Shown piece by piece: positions 33,963-41,122 of a stretch of 64,000 bases of DNA (positions within the stretch are counted from its first letter, which is position 1; each line of letters begins with the position of its first letter). The notes beneath the pieces were generated by a model. That model worked only from the letters and a program-made list of their open reading frames with translations. It searched no databases and had not been told where the DNA came from. This stretch comes from G016234445 sp964438865 (lineage in GTDB: Bacteria > Chloroflexota > Dehalococcoidia > Tepidiformales > Tepidiformaceae), in NCBI GenBank assembly GCA_964438865.1, contig CAYTMI010000008.1, positions 105,801 through 169,800 on the forward strand. The letters run 5' to 3'. The position numbers were made by a program, and so were the translations under genes.

Positions 33963-34001
33963 CCCCCTCCCGCGCCCCTCCCGCGAAGTCGGGAGAGGGG
34001 T
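33963..34001 (+). repeat. Degenerate member of the CCCTCTCCC hairpin family
   Basis: CCCCCTCCCGCGCCCCTCCCG then CGGGAGAGGGG. It lies in the predicted 5' leader of the sulfatase mRNA rather than at a gene end, which is unusual for this element family in the window. Confidence 0.6.
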
Positions 34002-34009
34002 GGTGCCAG

Positions 34010-34075
34010 ATTCTGAACTGGTGTCGCTCCCGGTGTCAACAGGTATTGACACTCCGAGTGCCATCAGCGTACTCT
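34010..34075. promoter_or_regulatory. Divergent promoter with shared palindromic operator (sulfatase / haloalkane dehalogenase)
   Basis: The perfect palindrome GTGTCAACAGGTATTGACAC (34033-34052, 7-bp arms) contains two outward TTGACA boxes. Plus strand: TTGACA at 34046-34051, 18 bases, TACTCT at 34070-34075, serving the dehalogenase operon. Minus strand: TTGACA at 34039-34034, 18 bases, CAGAAT at 34015-34010, serving the sulfatase. A second near-palindrome, TGACACTCCGAGTGCCA (34047-34063), overlaps the plus-strand -35 and spacer and recurs in the promoter at 54250. Binding of a dimeric repressor would cover both promoters. Confidence 0.6.
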
Positions 34076-34131
34076 CCCTCCGTCACCACCACGTACCAGG
34101 GAGCGTACGATGCCACCCCGGAGGAGTCCCG

Positions 34132-35040
34132 ATGAAGTCGCTCCGCACCCCTGAAGAACGCTTCGCCAACCTGCCAGGCTTCCCCTTCCAGCCGCACTAC
34201 CTCCAGGTGCCAGACGGTGAAGGCGGCGAACTCCGCGTCCATTACCTGGACGAAGGTCCACGGGATGGCCAGGTCGTCCTCCTCATGCACGGCGAACCAT
34301 CCTGGTCCTTCCTCTACCGCAAGATGATCCCCATCCTCACCGCCGCCGGGTTCCGCTGCGTCGCACCCGACCTCGTTGGTTTCGGCCGCTCCGACAAGCC
34401 CGCCTCCCGCGATGACTACACCTATGCCCGCCACGTCGCCTGGATGAAGGCGGCGCTCATCGACCGGCTGGACCTCACCGGCATCACCCTCTTCGGGCAG
34501 GACTGGGGCGGGCTCGTCGGAATCCGCCTGCTAGCCGAAAACGTCGGCCGCTTCCGCCGGCTCGTCGTCGGCAACACCGGCCTCCCCACGGGCGACGGCC
34601 GCACTTCGGAGGCGTTCATGCGCTGGCAGAAGTTCTCGCAACAGTCTCCGTCTTTCCCCATCGGCAACATCGTCTCGAACGGCTGCGTCACGCCCCTCGC
34701 CCCCGAGGTGGTCGCCGCCTACGACGCCCCCTTCCCGGACGACGCCTACAAGGAGGGCGCCCGCATCTTCCCCTCCCTCGTCCCCACCACCCCCGACGAC
34801 CCCGCCGCCGACGCCAACCGCCGGGCCTGGACGGTGCTGGAACAGTGGCAGGGCCCCGTCCTCTGTACCTTCAGCGACAAAGATGCCGTCACCGCTGGCG
34901 GCGAAAGGGTCTTCCAGCGCATGCCCGGGGCGAAGGGCCAGCCCCACGTCACCATCGAAGGCGGCGGCCACTTCCTGCAGGAAGACCGCGGCGAAGCCCT
35001 TGCCGCTATCATCGTCCAGTTCATGGAGGCAAATCCTTGA
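34132..35040 (+). CDS. Haloalkane dehalogenase (HLD-I type)
   Basis: A 302-residue alpha/beta hydrolase. The oxyanion region is HGEPSW (residues 53-58), the nucleophile Asp124 and halide-binding Trp125 sit in GQDWGG at the same numbers as in Xanthobacter DhlA, the acid is in TFSDKD, and the base is His280 in GGGHFLQED. Trp165 (FMRWQKF) is a candidate second halide ligand. These features place it with the DhlA/DmbA-like group that cleaves C-X bonds hydrolytically to an alcohol and halide. GGAGGAG precedes the ATG. It heads a five-gene operon and its TTGA overlap couples it to the next gene. Specificity is not predictable. Confidence 0.85.
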   Translation: MKSLRTPEERFANLPGFPFQPHYLQVPDGEGGELRVHYLDEGPRDGQVVLLMHGEPSWSFLYRKMIPILTAAGFRCVAPDLVGFGRSDKPASRDDYTYARHVAWMKAALIDRLDLTGITLFGQDWGGLVGIRLLAENVGRFRRLVVGNTGLPTGDGRTSEAFMRWQKFSQQSPSFPIGNIVSNGCVTPLAPEVVAAYDAPFPDDAYKEGARIFPSLVPTTPDDPAADANRRAWTVLEQWQGPVLCTFSDKDAVTAGGERVFQRMPGAKGQPHVTIEGGGHFLQEDRGEALAAIIVQFMEANP

Positions 35041-36119
35041 CCGCCAGGTTCGAAATCGTCTTCCTCGGCACCGGCAGCCCCCTGCCAAGTGCCGACCGCT
35101 GCGGCGCCGGCAACGTCATCGTCGCCGGTGACACTCACGTCCTCGTCGACTGCGGGTGGGGCGCCGCCCGCCGCCTCATCCCCTCGGGCGTCCGCCCGCC
35201 GCTCATCGACGTCGCCATCTTCACCCACATGCACACCGACCACATGACCGACGTCCCGGACTTCCTTTTCCAGCGCTGGACCGGCGGCGCCACCGTCCCC
35301 CTCCGCGTCTATGGCCCCGAAGGCACCCAGGAGATGATTGACGGCTTCCTCCTCGCCCTCCGCCGCGACATCGGCTTCCGCCTCGCCCACCACGGCGACA
35401 AGCTCAGCACGGAGGGAATCAAGGTCGAAGTCACTGAGCTGCCCACCACGAAGCACNNNNNNNNNNATCGTCGATGTCGGCGAGCGCGCGCAGCATCGCC
35501 TGGCGCACCTCGGGACTCGCGGCCAAGTCAAGGCTCATGCCGCGAGCAACGTCGCGTGCCTTGTCGGCCTGCCTGCGCACGCTCGCGTACGCCGCGCGCG
35601 GGTTGCGTAACCAGTGGCGCCAGGGAGCCATGCCGCACGCTAACCCGTCCCGTAGTCGCGTTGAATGAGCGCGGAGCCTTCGAAGTCGCCCACTTCCCCG
35701 TTGTCCCGGCCTTCGGGTACCGGGTCAGCTTCGATGGCCGCACTGCCATCCTCTCCGGCGACACCTCCTTCTGCGAGACTCTCGCCGCCGCGTCCCAGGG
35801 CGCCGACATGCTCGTCTGCGAAGCTATGAGCGCCTCTCTCATGGAGCAGCTCATCAGCATGCTCAAGCTCACCGGGAGGAATCGCGAAGCCGGGCTCATG
35901 GGCGACGTCCCTTCCTACCACATCGCCACCGGCGAGATCGCGAAGCTCGCCAGGGACGCGGGTGTCGGCGAAGTCGTCCTTTCGCATATCATTCCGCCCA
36001 TCGGCAACGACGACGCCCAGGAAGCTGCCTTCATCGCCGGCATGAACGACGTCTATCCCGGCCCCATCCGCATCGCCCGCGACATGCAGCGCATCGCCGT
36101 AACGAAGAGAGGATCCTGA
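35037..36119 (+). CDS. Metallo-beta-lactamase-fold hydrolase, RNase Z-like (interrupted by assembly gap)
   Basis: An MBL-fold protein starting with TTG in a TTGA overlap with the dehalogenase stop. The first half has IVFLGTGSPLPSADR and the metal motif His64-x-His66-x-Asp68-His69 (THMHTDH). The second half has VVPAFGYRVSFDGRTAILSGDTSFCE and VVLSHIIPP, as in ElaC/RNase Z and arylsulfatase-type MBL proteins. Between Lys-His at about residue 140 and GAFEVAHFPV the sequence is replaced by 10 Ns and about 190 bases of unrelated DNA. Removing it would give a normal protein of about 290-300 residues. The reading frame happens to stay open across the gap, but those residues are not part of the family. 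Likely a hydrolase acting with the dehalogenase. Confidence 0.7.
   Translation: MTARFEIVFLGTGSPLPSADRCGAGNVIVAGDTHVLVDCGWGAARRLIPSGVRPPLIDVAIFTHMHTDHMTDVPDFLFQRWTGGATVPLRVYGPEGTQEMIDGFLLALRRDIGFRLAHHGDKLSTEGIKVEVTELPTTKHXXXXRRCRRARAASPGAPRDSRPSQGSCREQRRVPCRPACARSRTPRAGCVTSGAREPCRTLTRPVVALNERGAFEVAHFPVVPAFGYRVSFDGRTAILSGDTSFCETLAAASQGADMLVCEAMSASLMEQLISMLKLTGRNREAGLMGDVPSYHIATGEIAKLARDAGVGEVVLSHIIPPIGNDDAQEAAFIAGMNDVYPGPIRIARDMQRIAVTKRGS
35457..35665. other. Scaffold gap (10 N) plus about 190 bases of apparently foreign sequence
   Basis: The run of Ns covers 35457-35466. The following bases do not fit the surrounding MBL gene. Instead, on the minus strand they read as the start of an unrelated protein (MAPWRHWLRNPRAAYASVRR..., ATG at 35631, 55 codons up to the gap) with GCG/TTG-type codon choice unlike the GCC/CTC-rich neighbours. 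The right edge, where the MBL sequence resumes, is near 35665. Most likely a short misplaced contig end joined during scaffolding; a true insertion is possible. Confidence 0.7.
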
Positions 36120-36310
36120 TGCCCAGCCCGTTCGACCACATAAACCACCGCGCCCACGACCGCGGAGGTTCCGGTGGCGGCCGCTCCATGCGCGACACCA
36201 TGATGGATGAAGCCGCACGTTTCTCCCGCGAAGTGAAGGATGCGCTGGCCGAGGACAAGGCCGAAGCCGCCCGCGCGCCGCTCTGGAAGCGGCTGCTCCG
36301 GCGAAAGTAA
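36119..36310 (+). CDS. Small hydrophilic protein of unknown function
   Basis: A 63-residue protein whose ATG shares one base with the preceding TGA stop, so it is tightly coupled in the dehalogenase operon. It begins MPSPFDHINHRAHDRGGSGGG, has a charged helical middle (MDEAARFSREVKDALAEDKAEAA) and ends in a basic WKRLLRRK. There is no membrane segment and no known motif. The tight spacing on both sides supports it as a real gene. Confidence 0.6.
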   Translation: MPSPFDHINHRAHDRGGSGGGRSMRDTMMDEAARFSREVKDALAEDKAEAARAPLWKRLLRRK

Positions 36311-36312
36311 CG

Positions 36313-36765
36313 ATGAGCGAGATGCGCGACCTGGAGTCCGACCCCGTCGTCCAGGAACTCCTGGCGAGTCCCACGCTGATGCGCCTCGCCTACGTCGGCG
36401 CCAACCTCCAGCCCCACGTCGTCCCTATCTGGTACCGCTACGCCGATGGCGAATTCGTCGTCGTCACCGGCCCGAAAGCAGACAAGGTCCGTCACATCGC
36501 CGACCGCCCGCGCGTCTCCTTCACCATCGACTCCGACCGCCCACCCTACAAGGTGCTGCTCGTCGACGGCCTCGCAACCATCGAGCCCGTCGAAGGGATG
36601 GCGCCCGAATACCCCGAGATCGTCCGCAAGTTCCTCGGCCCCGGCGCCGACGGCTACCTCGGCCGGATGGAGGGCCGCGTCAAGCGCCAGGTCCGCATCC
36701 GCATCGTCCCCACCTCCGTCCGCGTCCTCGACTTCATCAAGCGCACGCCCAGGAGCCTTTCCTGA
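36313..36765 (+). CDS. Pyridoxamine 5'-phosphate oxidase-like split-barrel flavoprotein
   Basis: A 150-residue protein of the PNPOx-like/F420-binding split-barrel family: ELLASPTLMRLAYVGANLQPHVVPIWYRYADGEFVVVTG, then KVRHIADRPRVSFTIDSDRPPYKVLLVDGLATI. This is the typical start of the short Rv1155/TIGR03618-type proteins that bind FMN or F420. It begins two bases after the preceding stop, in the dehalogenase operon. Cofactor and substrate are not certain; F420 would be consistent with actinobacterial and Chloroflexota relatives. Confidence 0.75.
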   Translation: MSEMRDLESDPVVQELLASPTLMRLAYVGANLQPHVVPIWYRYADGEFVVVTGPKADKVRHIADRPRVSFTIDSDRPPYKVLLVDGLATIEPVEGMAPEYPEIVRKFLGPGADGYLGRMEGRVKRQVRIRIVPTSVRVLDFIKRTPRSLS

Positions 36766-36776
36766 GAGGGAGCCCC

Positions 36777-37355
36777 ATGCCCGCTACCGAGATGTTCGTC
36801 CAGTCCCTTCGCAACCGCATCCGCGCCCTGAACATCCTCTGGGAGCGCGCCGTCAGCGACCTCACGCTCGACCAGATGAACCACCACGAGCGCGAAGGCG
36901 TGCTCCCCATGGCCTTCAGCTTCAGCCATTTCATGCGCGCCCAGGACCAGGCCGCCAGTGGCCCCTTCCTCCGCGAACCCCCGCTCTGGGTCGCCGGCGG
37001 CTGGGCCGCGAAGGTCGGCGTCAGCCTCGACGCCCTCGGCCGTGAAGAGAGCGTCGAAGAGATGGAGACTCTCAGCTTCTCCGACCTCGACGCCTGGAAG
37101 GCCTACCAGTCCGAAGTCATCGCCCGGACGGCCCGCGTGCTGGAGACCGTCACCGCCGAGTCGCTTGCCGAAGTCATGATGCCGCAGCTTCCGCCGAACA
37201 TGCAGAACATCTTCTGCGCCATCGTCATCGGCCCCGGCGCCCCCCTCCGCAAGCTCGACGTGCTCGAATGCTTCGTCTACCAGCACGGCCTCCGCCACAT
37301 GGGCGAAGTCGAACACGGCCGCGCCCTCGTCGGTCTCCAGGGCATGACCAGCTAA
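36777..37355 (+). CDS. DinB-like four-helix-bundle protein
   Basis: A 192-residue protein with DinB/DUF664-type features: three metal-ligand-like His positions in MNHHEREG, FSFSHFMRAQD and YQHGLRHMGEVEH on separate helices, and LRKLDVLECFVYQHGLRHMGE in the last helix. DinB-superfamily proteins include thiol-dependent (bacillithiol or mycothiol) transferases and dechlorination-type enzymes, which would suit an operon with a dehalogenase (inference). AGAGGGAG precedes the ATG. The last codons (ALVGLQGMTS and stop) lie in a 39-bp sequence that is duplicated at 38678. Confidence 0.65.
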   Translation: MPATEMFVQSLRNRIRALNILWERAVSDLTLDQMNHHEREGVLPMAFSFSHFMRAQDQAASGPFLREPPLWVAGGWAAKVGVSLDALGREESVEEMETLSFSDLDAWKAYQSEVIARTARVLETVTAESLAEVMMPQLPPNMQNIFCAIVIGPGAPLRKLDVLECFVYQHGLRHMGEVEHGRALVGLQGMTS

Positions 37356-37473
37356 GGCCCACCCCGAATGGGCCCCCACGGCGGCCTTGGGGTACTCCCG
37401 GAGGAGGTCCGCGCGGGCAGCCTGGCTGTGGTCAGCGGCCACGACGGGGGCGCAGCCCGGACGGCTCGGCAAT

Positions 37474-38166
37474 TCACGCCCGGCCCGCTGCGCCGGGCGA
37501 CCGCAGTTGTGGGAGGGCAGCGCGGGATATCGTGAACGAGGAGCGAAGGAAGATGGCGGCGATCACGAACCCCACAATGAGGTCGGGCCAGGCTGCTCCG
37601 GTGGCCCATACGCCAGCGGCGGCTGCGAGAACACCGGCGTTGGCGATCACGTCGTTGCGAGAGCACTCGAAGGTGCTCGACATGTTGATGTCGTGCGTCC
37701 GGAATCGCCACAGCAAACCAAGACACGTGAGGTTGGCGGCCAGGGCAGCGAAGCCCACAAGGCCCATCGCTTCGAAGCCGGGAGTGCCTCCCACAACAAG
37801 ACGGCGCGCGATCTCAAACAGGATCCAGAGACCGAAGAGAAAGACGATTCCTCCCTTCGCCATCGCGGCACCGGCTCGCCATCGGAGGCTACGGTGAAGG
37901 GCATAGAGGCTGAGTAGATACACCGAGGCATCGCCGAACATGTCGAGCGAGTCGGCCATGAGCGCCGACGAGCCTGCGATGACGCCGGCGGACATCTCGA
38001 CGATGCCCATCGCGGTGTTGATCCCCAGGGCGACGAACAGGACCTTCCGCTGGGCTGAGCGCGTGGCGAGATGGGCCAACTCGCCTTCCTTGGCGGAGCA
38101 ACAGTCATCGGCGCCTGTGGCGGCGAGTGGCGCCGCGCGCCGCAAGAGCTTCTCGCGTAAGGCCAT
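37474..38166 (-). CDS. Cation diffusion facilitator family transporter
   Basis: A 230-residue CDF/cation-efflux membrane protein with about six helices: VLFVALGINTAMGIVEMSAGVIAGSSALMADSLDMFGDASVYLLSLYAL, with ADSLDMFGD in helix 2 as the metal site, and ECSRNDVIANAGVLAAAAGVW in helix 5. The N-terminus has CCSAKEGE, a possible metal or thiol sensor. The long cytoplasmic C-terminal domain of CzcD/YiiP is missing. It is divergent from a merR gene and its promoter has the elongated 19-base spacer typical of MerR control. ATG 38166 coincides with the predicted transcription start. Exports a divalent metal; identity unknown. Confidence 0.8.
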   Translation of the reverse strand: MALREKLLRRAAPLAATGADDCCSAKEGELAHLATRSAQRKVLFVALGINTAMGIVEMSAGVIAGSSALMADSLDMFGDASVYLLSLYALHRSLRWRAGAAMAKGGIVFLFGLWILFEIARRLVVGGTPGFEAMGLVGFAALAANLTCLGLLWRFRTHDINMSSTFECSRNDVIANAGVLAAAAGVWATGAAWPDLIVGFVIAAIFLRSSFTISRAALPQLRSPGAAGRA

Positions 38167-38172
38167 TGGGGT

Positions 38173-38203
38173 ATGATGAAACCTCTAGTAACTAGAGGTG
38201 CAA
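38173..38203 (-). promoter_or_regulatory. MerR-type promoter/operator of the CDF gene
   Basis: On the minus strand TTGCAC (38203-38198) and CATCAT (38178-38173) are separated by 19 bases. The perfect palindrome ACCTCTAG-TAA-CTAGAGGT (38181-38199) sits in the spacer. A 19-base spacer with a centred dyad is the classic MerR-family arrangement. The predicted start of transcription is at the CDF start codon. Confidence 0.75.
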
Positions 38204-38209
38204 GCCCCC

Positions 38210-38665
38210 GTGGCACGCCCGCTTTCGATCGGTCAACTCTCTGAGCGCACGGGCTCCAAGGTCCAGACGATCCGCTACTACGAGCAGGTCGGCTTGCTGA
38301 AGGAGCCGCTGCGGACAGGTGGTGGCCAACGTCTCTATGACGAAGCCGAGGTCCGGCCTCTCCTCTTCATCCGAAGGAGCCGCGAACTGGGCTTCTCTCT
38401 TGAAGCGGTCCGGAGCCTGCTCGGCCTTGCCAGCCAGGGGGATCGCTCATGCCGGGAAATCGACGTTATCGCAAGCGAGCACCTGCAATCCGTCACTGAG
38501 AAGCTGCGGCTGCTTTCCGCGATGCGCGACGCCCTGGGCGATCTCCTGCAGCAGTGCCAGCACACGGTGGTCCTGGAGTGCCGCATCGTCGAGGCTCTAT
38601 CGGGAGAGCCCGGCCCGGTGAGCGCACAACTGCCGCAGCCGCTCGAAACGCATGGATCAGGGTGA
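38210..38665 (+). CDS. MerR-family metal-responsive regulator
   Basis: A 151-residue MerR protein: LSIGQLSERTGSKVQTIRYYEQVGLLKEP (HTH and first wing), then a dimerisation helix and Cys residues at GDRSCREI, LLQQCQHTVVLEC near the C-terminus, which resemble the metal-binding positions of ZntR/CadR/PbrR-type sensors. GTG 38210 was preferred because AGAGGTG stands upstream; GTG 38198 lies inside the operator. It should activate the divergent CDF gene when metal binds. Which metal (Zn, Cd, Pb, Co) cannot be decided by eye. Confidence 0.83.
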   Translation: MARPLSIGQLSERTGSKVQTIRYYEQVGLLKEPLRTGGGQRLYDEAEVRPLLFIRRSRELGFSLEAVRSLLGLASQGDRSCREIDVIASEHLQSVTEKLRLLSAMRDALGDLLQQCQHTVVLECRIVEALSGEPGPVSAQLPQPLETHGSG

Positions 38666-38707
38666 CCTGTCCGGCACCGCCCTCGTCGGCCTCCAGGGCA
38701 TGACCAG

Positions 38708-39664
38708 CTAAGGCCCCCGCGTGGCAGGTTGCCTCGCCGCCGGTGCCCCCCCATAGCAATTCGCGGAGTCCGGCAGGCAGGGTTGCCCCAGTGCATGCTC
38801 GATCCCCCCGGTCTCGATCTGGATGGTGACGTGGTCGATGTCGAACCGGTCCTTGAGCACCCGGTGAAGGTCGACGAGGACCTGCTGACGGTCCGCATCA
38901 TCCTGGACATCGACGTGCCCGCTGAGCGCGACAAACCCACTCGTGACGGACCAGACATGGAGGTCGTGCACCGACTCAACCGCGGCGACCTCCGCCATGG
39001 CTCCCGCGAGCACTTCGAAGTCCAGCCCTCGCGGGGTGCCCTCGAGCAGGACGTCGACGGCTTCCTTCATCAGCCGGAACGTCCGCGGCAGAATGAACAG
39101 CCCGACGCCGGCTGCGAACAGCGGGTCTGCGTACTTCCAGCCGGTGGTCAGCAGGATCAACCCGGCAGCGATCGCCCCCAGCGATCCGAGCAGATCGCCG
39201 GCGACTTCAAGAAACGCCCCGCGCACGTTCAGGCTCTCCTTCGCCCCAGACATGAGGATCGCTGCGGAGACGACGTTCACGCCCAGACCGATGCTCGCCA
39301 CCACGAGCAGCGGCACGCTGCTCACATCTGGGGGATCCGTGAAGCGGCGATACGCCTCGAAGAGGATATAGCCCGAGACCCCGAGAAGGAGGACGCCGTT
39401 GAAGAGGGCAGCGAGAATCTCGACGCGATAGTAGCCGTACGTCTTGCCCCGTGTGGCCGGGCGCTGCGCGAACCAGATCGCGATCAGCGCGAAACTCAGG
39501 CCTGCAACGTCCGTAAGCATGTGGCCCGCGTCGGCAAGCAGGGCGAGGCTGTTGGCCAGGTAGCCGGCCACCGCTTCAACGACCATGAAGCTCCCGGTGA
39601 GCGCCAGGGCGAACACCAGGCGGCGGGCGTGCCGGCTGCCCGCGCTACCGTGATCGTGGCTCAT
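38708..39664 (-). CDS. czcD: Cation diffusion facilitator, CzcD-like
   Basis: A 318-residue CDF transporter with a His-containing N-terminus (MSHDHGSAGSRH), six helices and a complete cytoplasmic C-terminal domain. Metal site residues are HMLTD in helix 2 (LADAGHMLTDVAGLSFAL) and EVAGDLLGSLGAIAAG in helix 5, which is the Zn/Cd/Co (CzcD) pattern. It overlaps the arsR start by four bases and is therefore co-translated with its regulator. Its stop codon lies within the second copy of the 39-bp repeat, overlapping what would be the old DinB stop. A divalent metal exporter at the inner membrane. Confidence 0.85.
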   Translation of the reverse strand: MSHDHGSAGSRHARRLVFALALTGSFMVVEAVAGYLANSLALLADAGHMLTDVAGLSFALIAIWFAQRPATRGKTYGYYRVEILAALFNGVLLLGVSGYILFEAYRRFTDPPDVSSVPLLVVASIGLGVNVVSAAILMSGAKESLNVRGAFLEVAGDLLGSLGAIAAGLILLTTGWKYADPLFAAGVGLFILPRTFRLMKEAVDVLLEGTPRGLDFEVLAGAMAEVAAVESVHDLHVWSVTSGFVALSGHVDVQDDADRQQVLVDLHRVLKDRFDIDHVTIQIETGGIEHALGQPCLPDSANCYGGAPAARQPATRGP

Positions 39665-40029
39665 CCGGCCGGCTCCTGGACGTGCTTGAGCGTGTCTTCG
39701 AAGATGTGCCGGACGTGGCTGTCGGTGAGCCTGTAGTAGACCATCCGCCCCCGGCGCTCAGCGCTTACGAGCTTCATCAAGCGCAAGTCACGCATCTGGT
39801 GGGAGACCGCTGATTCGGTCACGCCGAGGATGGAGGCCAGGTCGCAATTGCAGAGCTCAGCCAGTGAAAGGGCATGAATGATCCGGATCCGGGTCGGGTC
39901 CGAAAGCGCCCAGAAGCTCCCGGCGATACGGCCGGCCAGGTCGCTGCCGATCAGGTGTTCATCGATCAGCCGGACCTTGTCAGGGTCGAGGTACCGAAGC
40001 TCACAGACATCGTCCACGCCGACCAGCAT
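39661..40029 (-). CDS. ArsR/SmtB-family metal-sensing repressor
   Basis: About 122 residues of the ArsR/SmtB family: SFWALSDPTRIRIIHALSLAELCNCDLASILGVTESAVSHQMRDLRLMKLVSAERRGRMVYYRL. The ELCNCDLA motif in helix alpha3 matches the ELCVCDL metal site of CadC/SmtB-type sensors. The C-terminus has DSHVRHIFEDTLKHV, with His residues like the alpha5 Zn site. ATG 40029 was chosen; a TTG at 40047 would lie inside the operator palindrome. It represses itself and czcD until Zn, Cd or a similar metal binds. Confidence 0.83.
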   Translation of the reverse strand: MLVGVDDVCELRYLDPDKVRLIDEHLIGSDLAGRIAGSFWALSDPTRIRIIHALSLAELCNCDLASILGVTESAVSHQMRDLRLMKLVSAERRGRMVYYRLTDSHVRHIFEDTLKHVQEPAG

Positions 40030-40051
40030 ACTTGAACGGATGCTCAACTAT
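40028..40051. promoter_or_regulatory. Candidate ArsR/SmtB operator
   Basis: An inverted repeat with 8-bp arms, ATACTTGA (40028-40035) and TCAACTAT (40044-40051), one mismatch, eight-base spacer, lies at the start of the arsR gene. The TTGA...TCAA core resembles SmtB/CzrA-type operators. Confidence 0.5.
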
Positions 40052-40171
40052 CAATACGATGACCCATAGGCCCAGAGTCCAGGGGCGCCCGCCGCGGATC
40101 CGTTGGTCGCGCTCGCCGTGGCCCGGGCCGGACCGGTGACCCGGGAACATCACGCACCCAGGAGTCACGGC

Positions 40172-41122
40172 ATGGCATCACGCCACCCACTGCCACTGGT
40201 CCTTATTACCCTCGCCGCCATCGCCGTACTGGGCCTTTCGCTGGGCGCTTGTGGAGACGGCGACAGCAAGTCCGCCGATGAGGCCACGCCCGGCGCGCGG
40301 GCGGCCGTGATTACCTCCTCTGACATTGCGGTTGGTGCCCAGCGATTCAGCTTCGTCATCCTGGACGGTGACGTCCCCGTGACTGACAAGCCCTCCTACG
40401 TCCGCTTCTTCAAGGTCGCTTCTCCGGACCGCGCACAACTCGTCGGTGAAGGGGCCGTGCCGTGGAGCCCGCTGGGGGCCAAGGAAGCCGCGCACGGCTC
40501 CGGGGAGCACACCGAGACGGAGCTGAGCGGCGTCTACTTCGTCAACATCGAGTTCGACGTTGCCGGCACCTGGGGCGTGGGAATCAGCGTTGGAGACAAG
40601 CTCGATGAGAAGGCCGAGGTGCGCCTCCAGTTCACGGTGAAGCCCAAGAACGAGGCACTCGCCGTTGGTGAAAAGGCTGTCGCCGTGACGAACCCCACGA
40701 CCAAGGACCGCCCACTCAAGCAGGTCCACACGGGCTCCGACGTGGACCCGGAATTCCACACCCTCAGCATTGCGGACGCGGTGACGTCGGGAAAACCGTC
40801 GGTCATCGTTTTCGCCACACCTTCTTTTTGCCGGACAAGGACCTGCGGCCCCTCCCTGCAGGTAGCCATCAACGCAGCGAAGCGTTTCGGTGGTAAAGCC
40901 AACTTCGTCCACGTCGAACCGTATGAGTTGGACGCCAACGGCGGCCTGGCGACGGACGCCCAGGGAAAGCCGTTCCAGTTGGTGGAGGCCGGGCTCGCCT
41001 GGCGACTCCCAACCGAACCATGGGTCTTCGTCGTCGATGCCTCAGGCACGGTCGTCGCACGATTCGACGGGCCGTACGCGCTGGAAGAGCTCGAGTTCGC
41101 CTTGCAGCAAGTCACTTCCTGA
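40172..41122 (+). CDS. Lipoprotein with C-terminal thioredoxin-fold domain
   Basis: A 316-residue lipoprotein (signal LPLVLITLAAIAVLGLSLGAC, Asp/Ser linker). The middle is a beta-rich domain (IAVGAQRFSFVILDGDVPVTDKPSYVRFF... TWGVGISVGDKL). The C-terminal third is thioredoxin-like: SVIVFATPSFCRTRTCGPSLQVAI, with two Cys (C-x4-C rather than CxxC) and PWVFVVDASGTVVARFDG. Similar actinobacterial and Chloroflexota lipoproteins are found with copper or redox genes. A CAGGAG ribosome binding site precedes the ATG. Possible extracytoplasmic redox or copper-delivery role (inference). Confidence 0.65.
   Translation: MASRHPLPLVLITLAAIAVLGLSLGACGDGDSKSADEATPGARAAVITSSDIAVGAQRFSFVILDGDVPVTDKPSYVRFFKVASPDRAQLVGEGAVPWSPLGAKEAAHGSGEHTETELSGVYFVNIEFDVAGTWGVGISVGDKLDEKAEVRLQFTVKPKNEALAVGEKAVAVTNPTTKDRPLKQVHTGSDVDPEFHTLSIADAVTSGKPSVIVFATPSFCRTRTCGPSLQVAINAAKRFGGKANFVHVEPYELDANGGLATDAQGKPFQLVEAGLAWRLPTEPWVFVVDASGTVVARFDGPYALEELEFALQQVTS

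Larger units (their letters stand above)
37322..38716 (+). mobile_element. Putative CDF-merR gene cassette bounded by 39-bp direct repeats
   Basis: A 39-bp sequence at 37322-37360 (the 3' end of the DinB-like gene, through its TAA and five further bases) is repeated at 38678-38716 with one T/C difference. The 1.3 kb between the copies holds a complete CDF transporter and its MerR regulator, whose codon choice is less GC3-biased than the neighbours. The second copy would end the DinB reading frame in the same residues (ALVGLQGMTS) and its stop overlaps the convergent czcD stop, as expected for the original gene junction. This fits site-specific insertion at a gene 3' end with restoration of the gene. 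No integrase is present. Confidence 0.55.

Noticed and set aside
34047..34063. The operator as a copy of the dispersed GTAGCCCGAGTGCCAGCGAG element, since both contain CCGAGTGCCA
   Set aside because: Similarity is limited to ten bases. The promoter motif is a dyad fused to TTGACA and recurs in that form at 54261, while the dispersed element lacks TGACACTC.
31714..34131. The 5' two-thirds of a 1108-codon plus-strand frame that ends in the haloalkane dehalogenase
   Set aside because: The part before 34132 is antisense to the sulfatase and crosses the divergent promoter. GGAGGAG and the start of the alpha/beta hydrolase fix the real start at 34132.
35467..35631. Minus-strand 55-codon frame beside the N gap as a resident gene
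   Set aside because: It runs into the gap, interrupts a conserved MBL gene and has codon use unlike its surroundings. Treated as a misassembled or inserted fragment.
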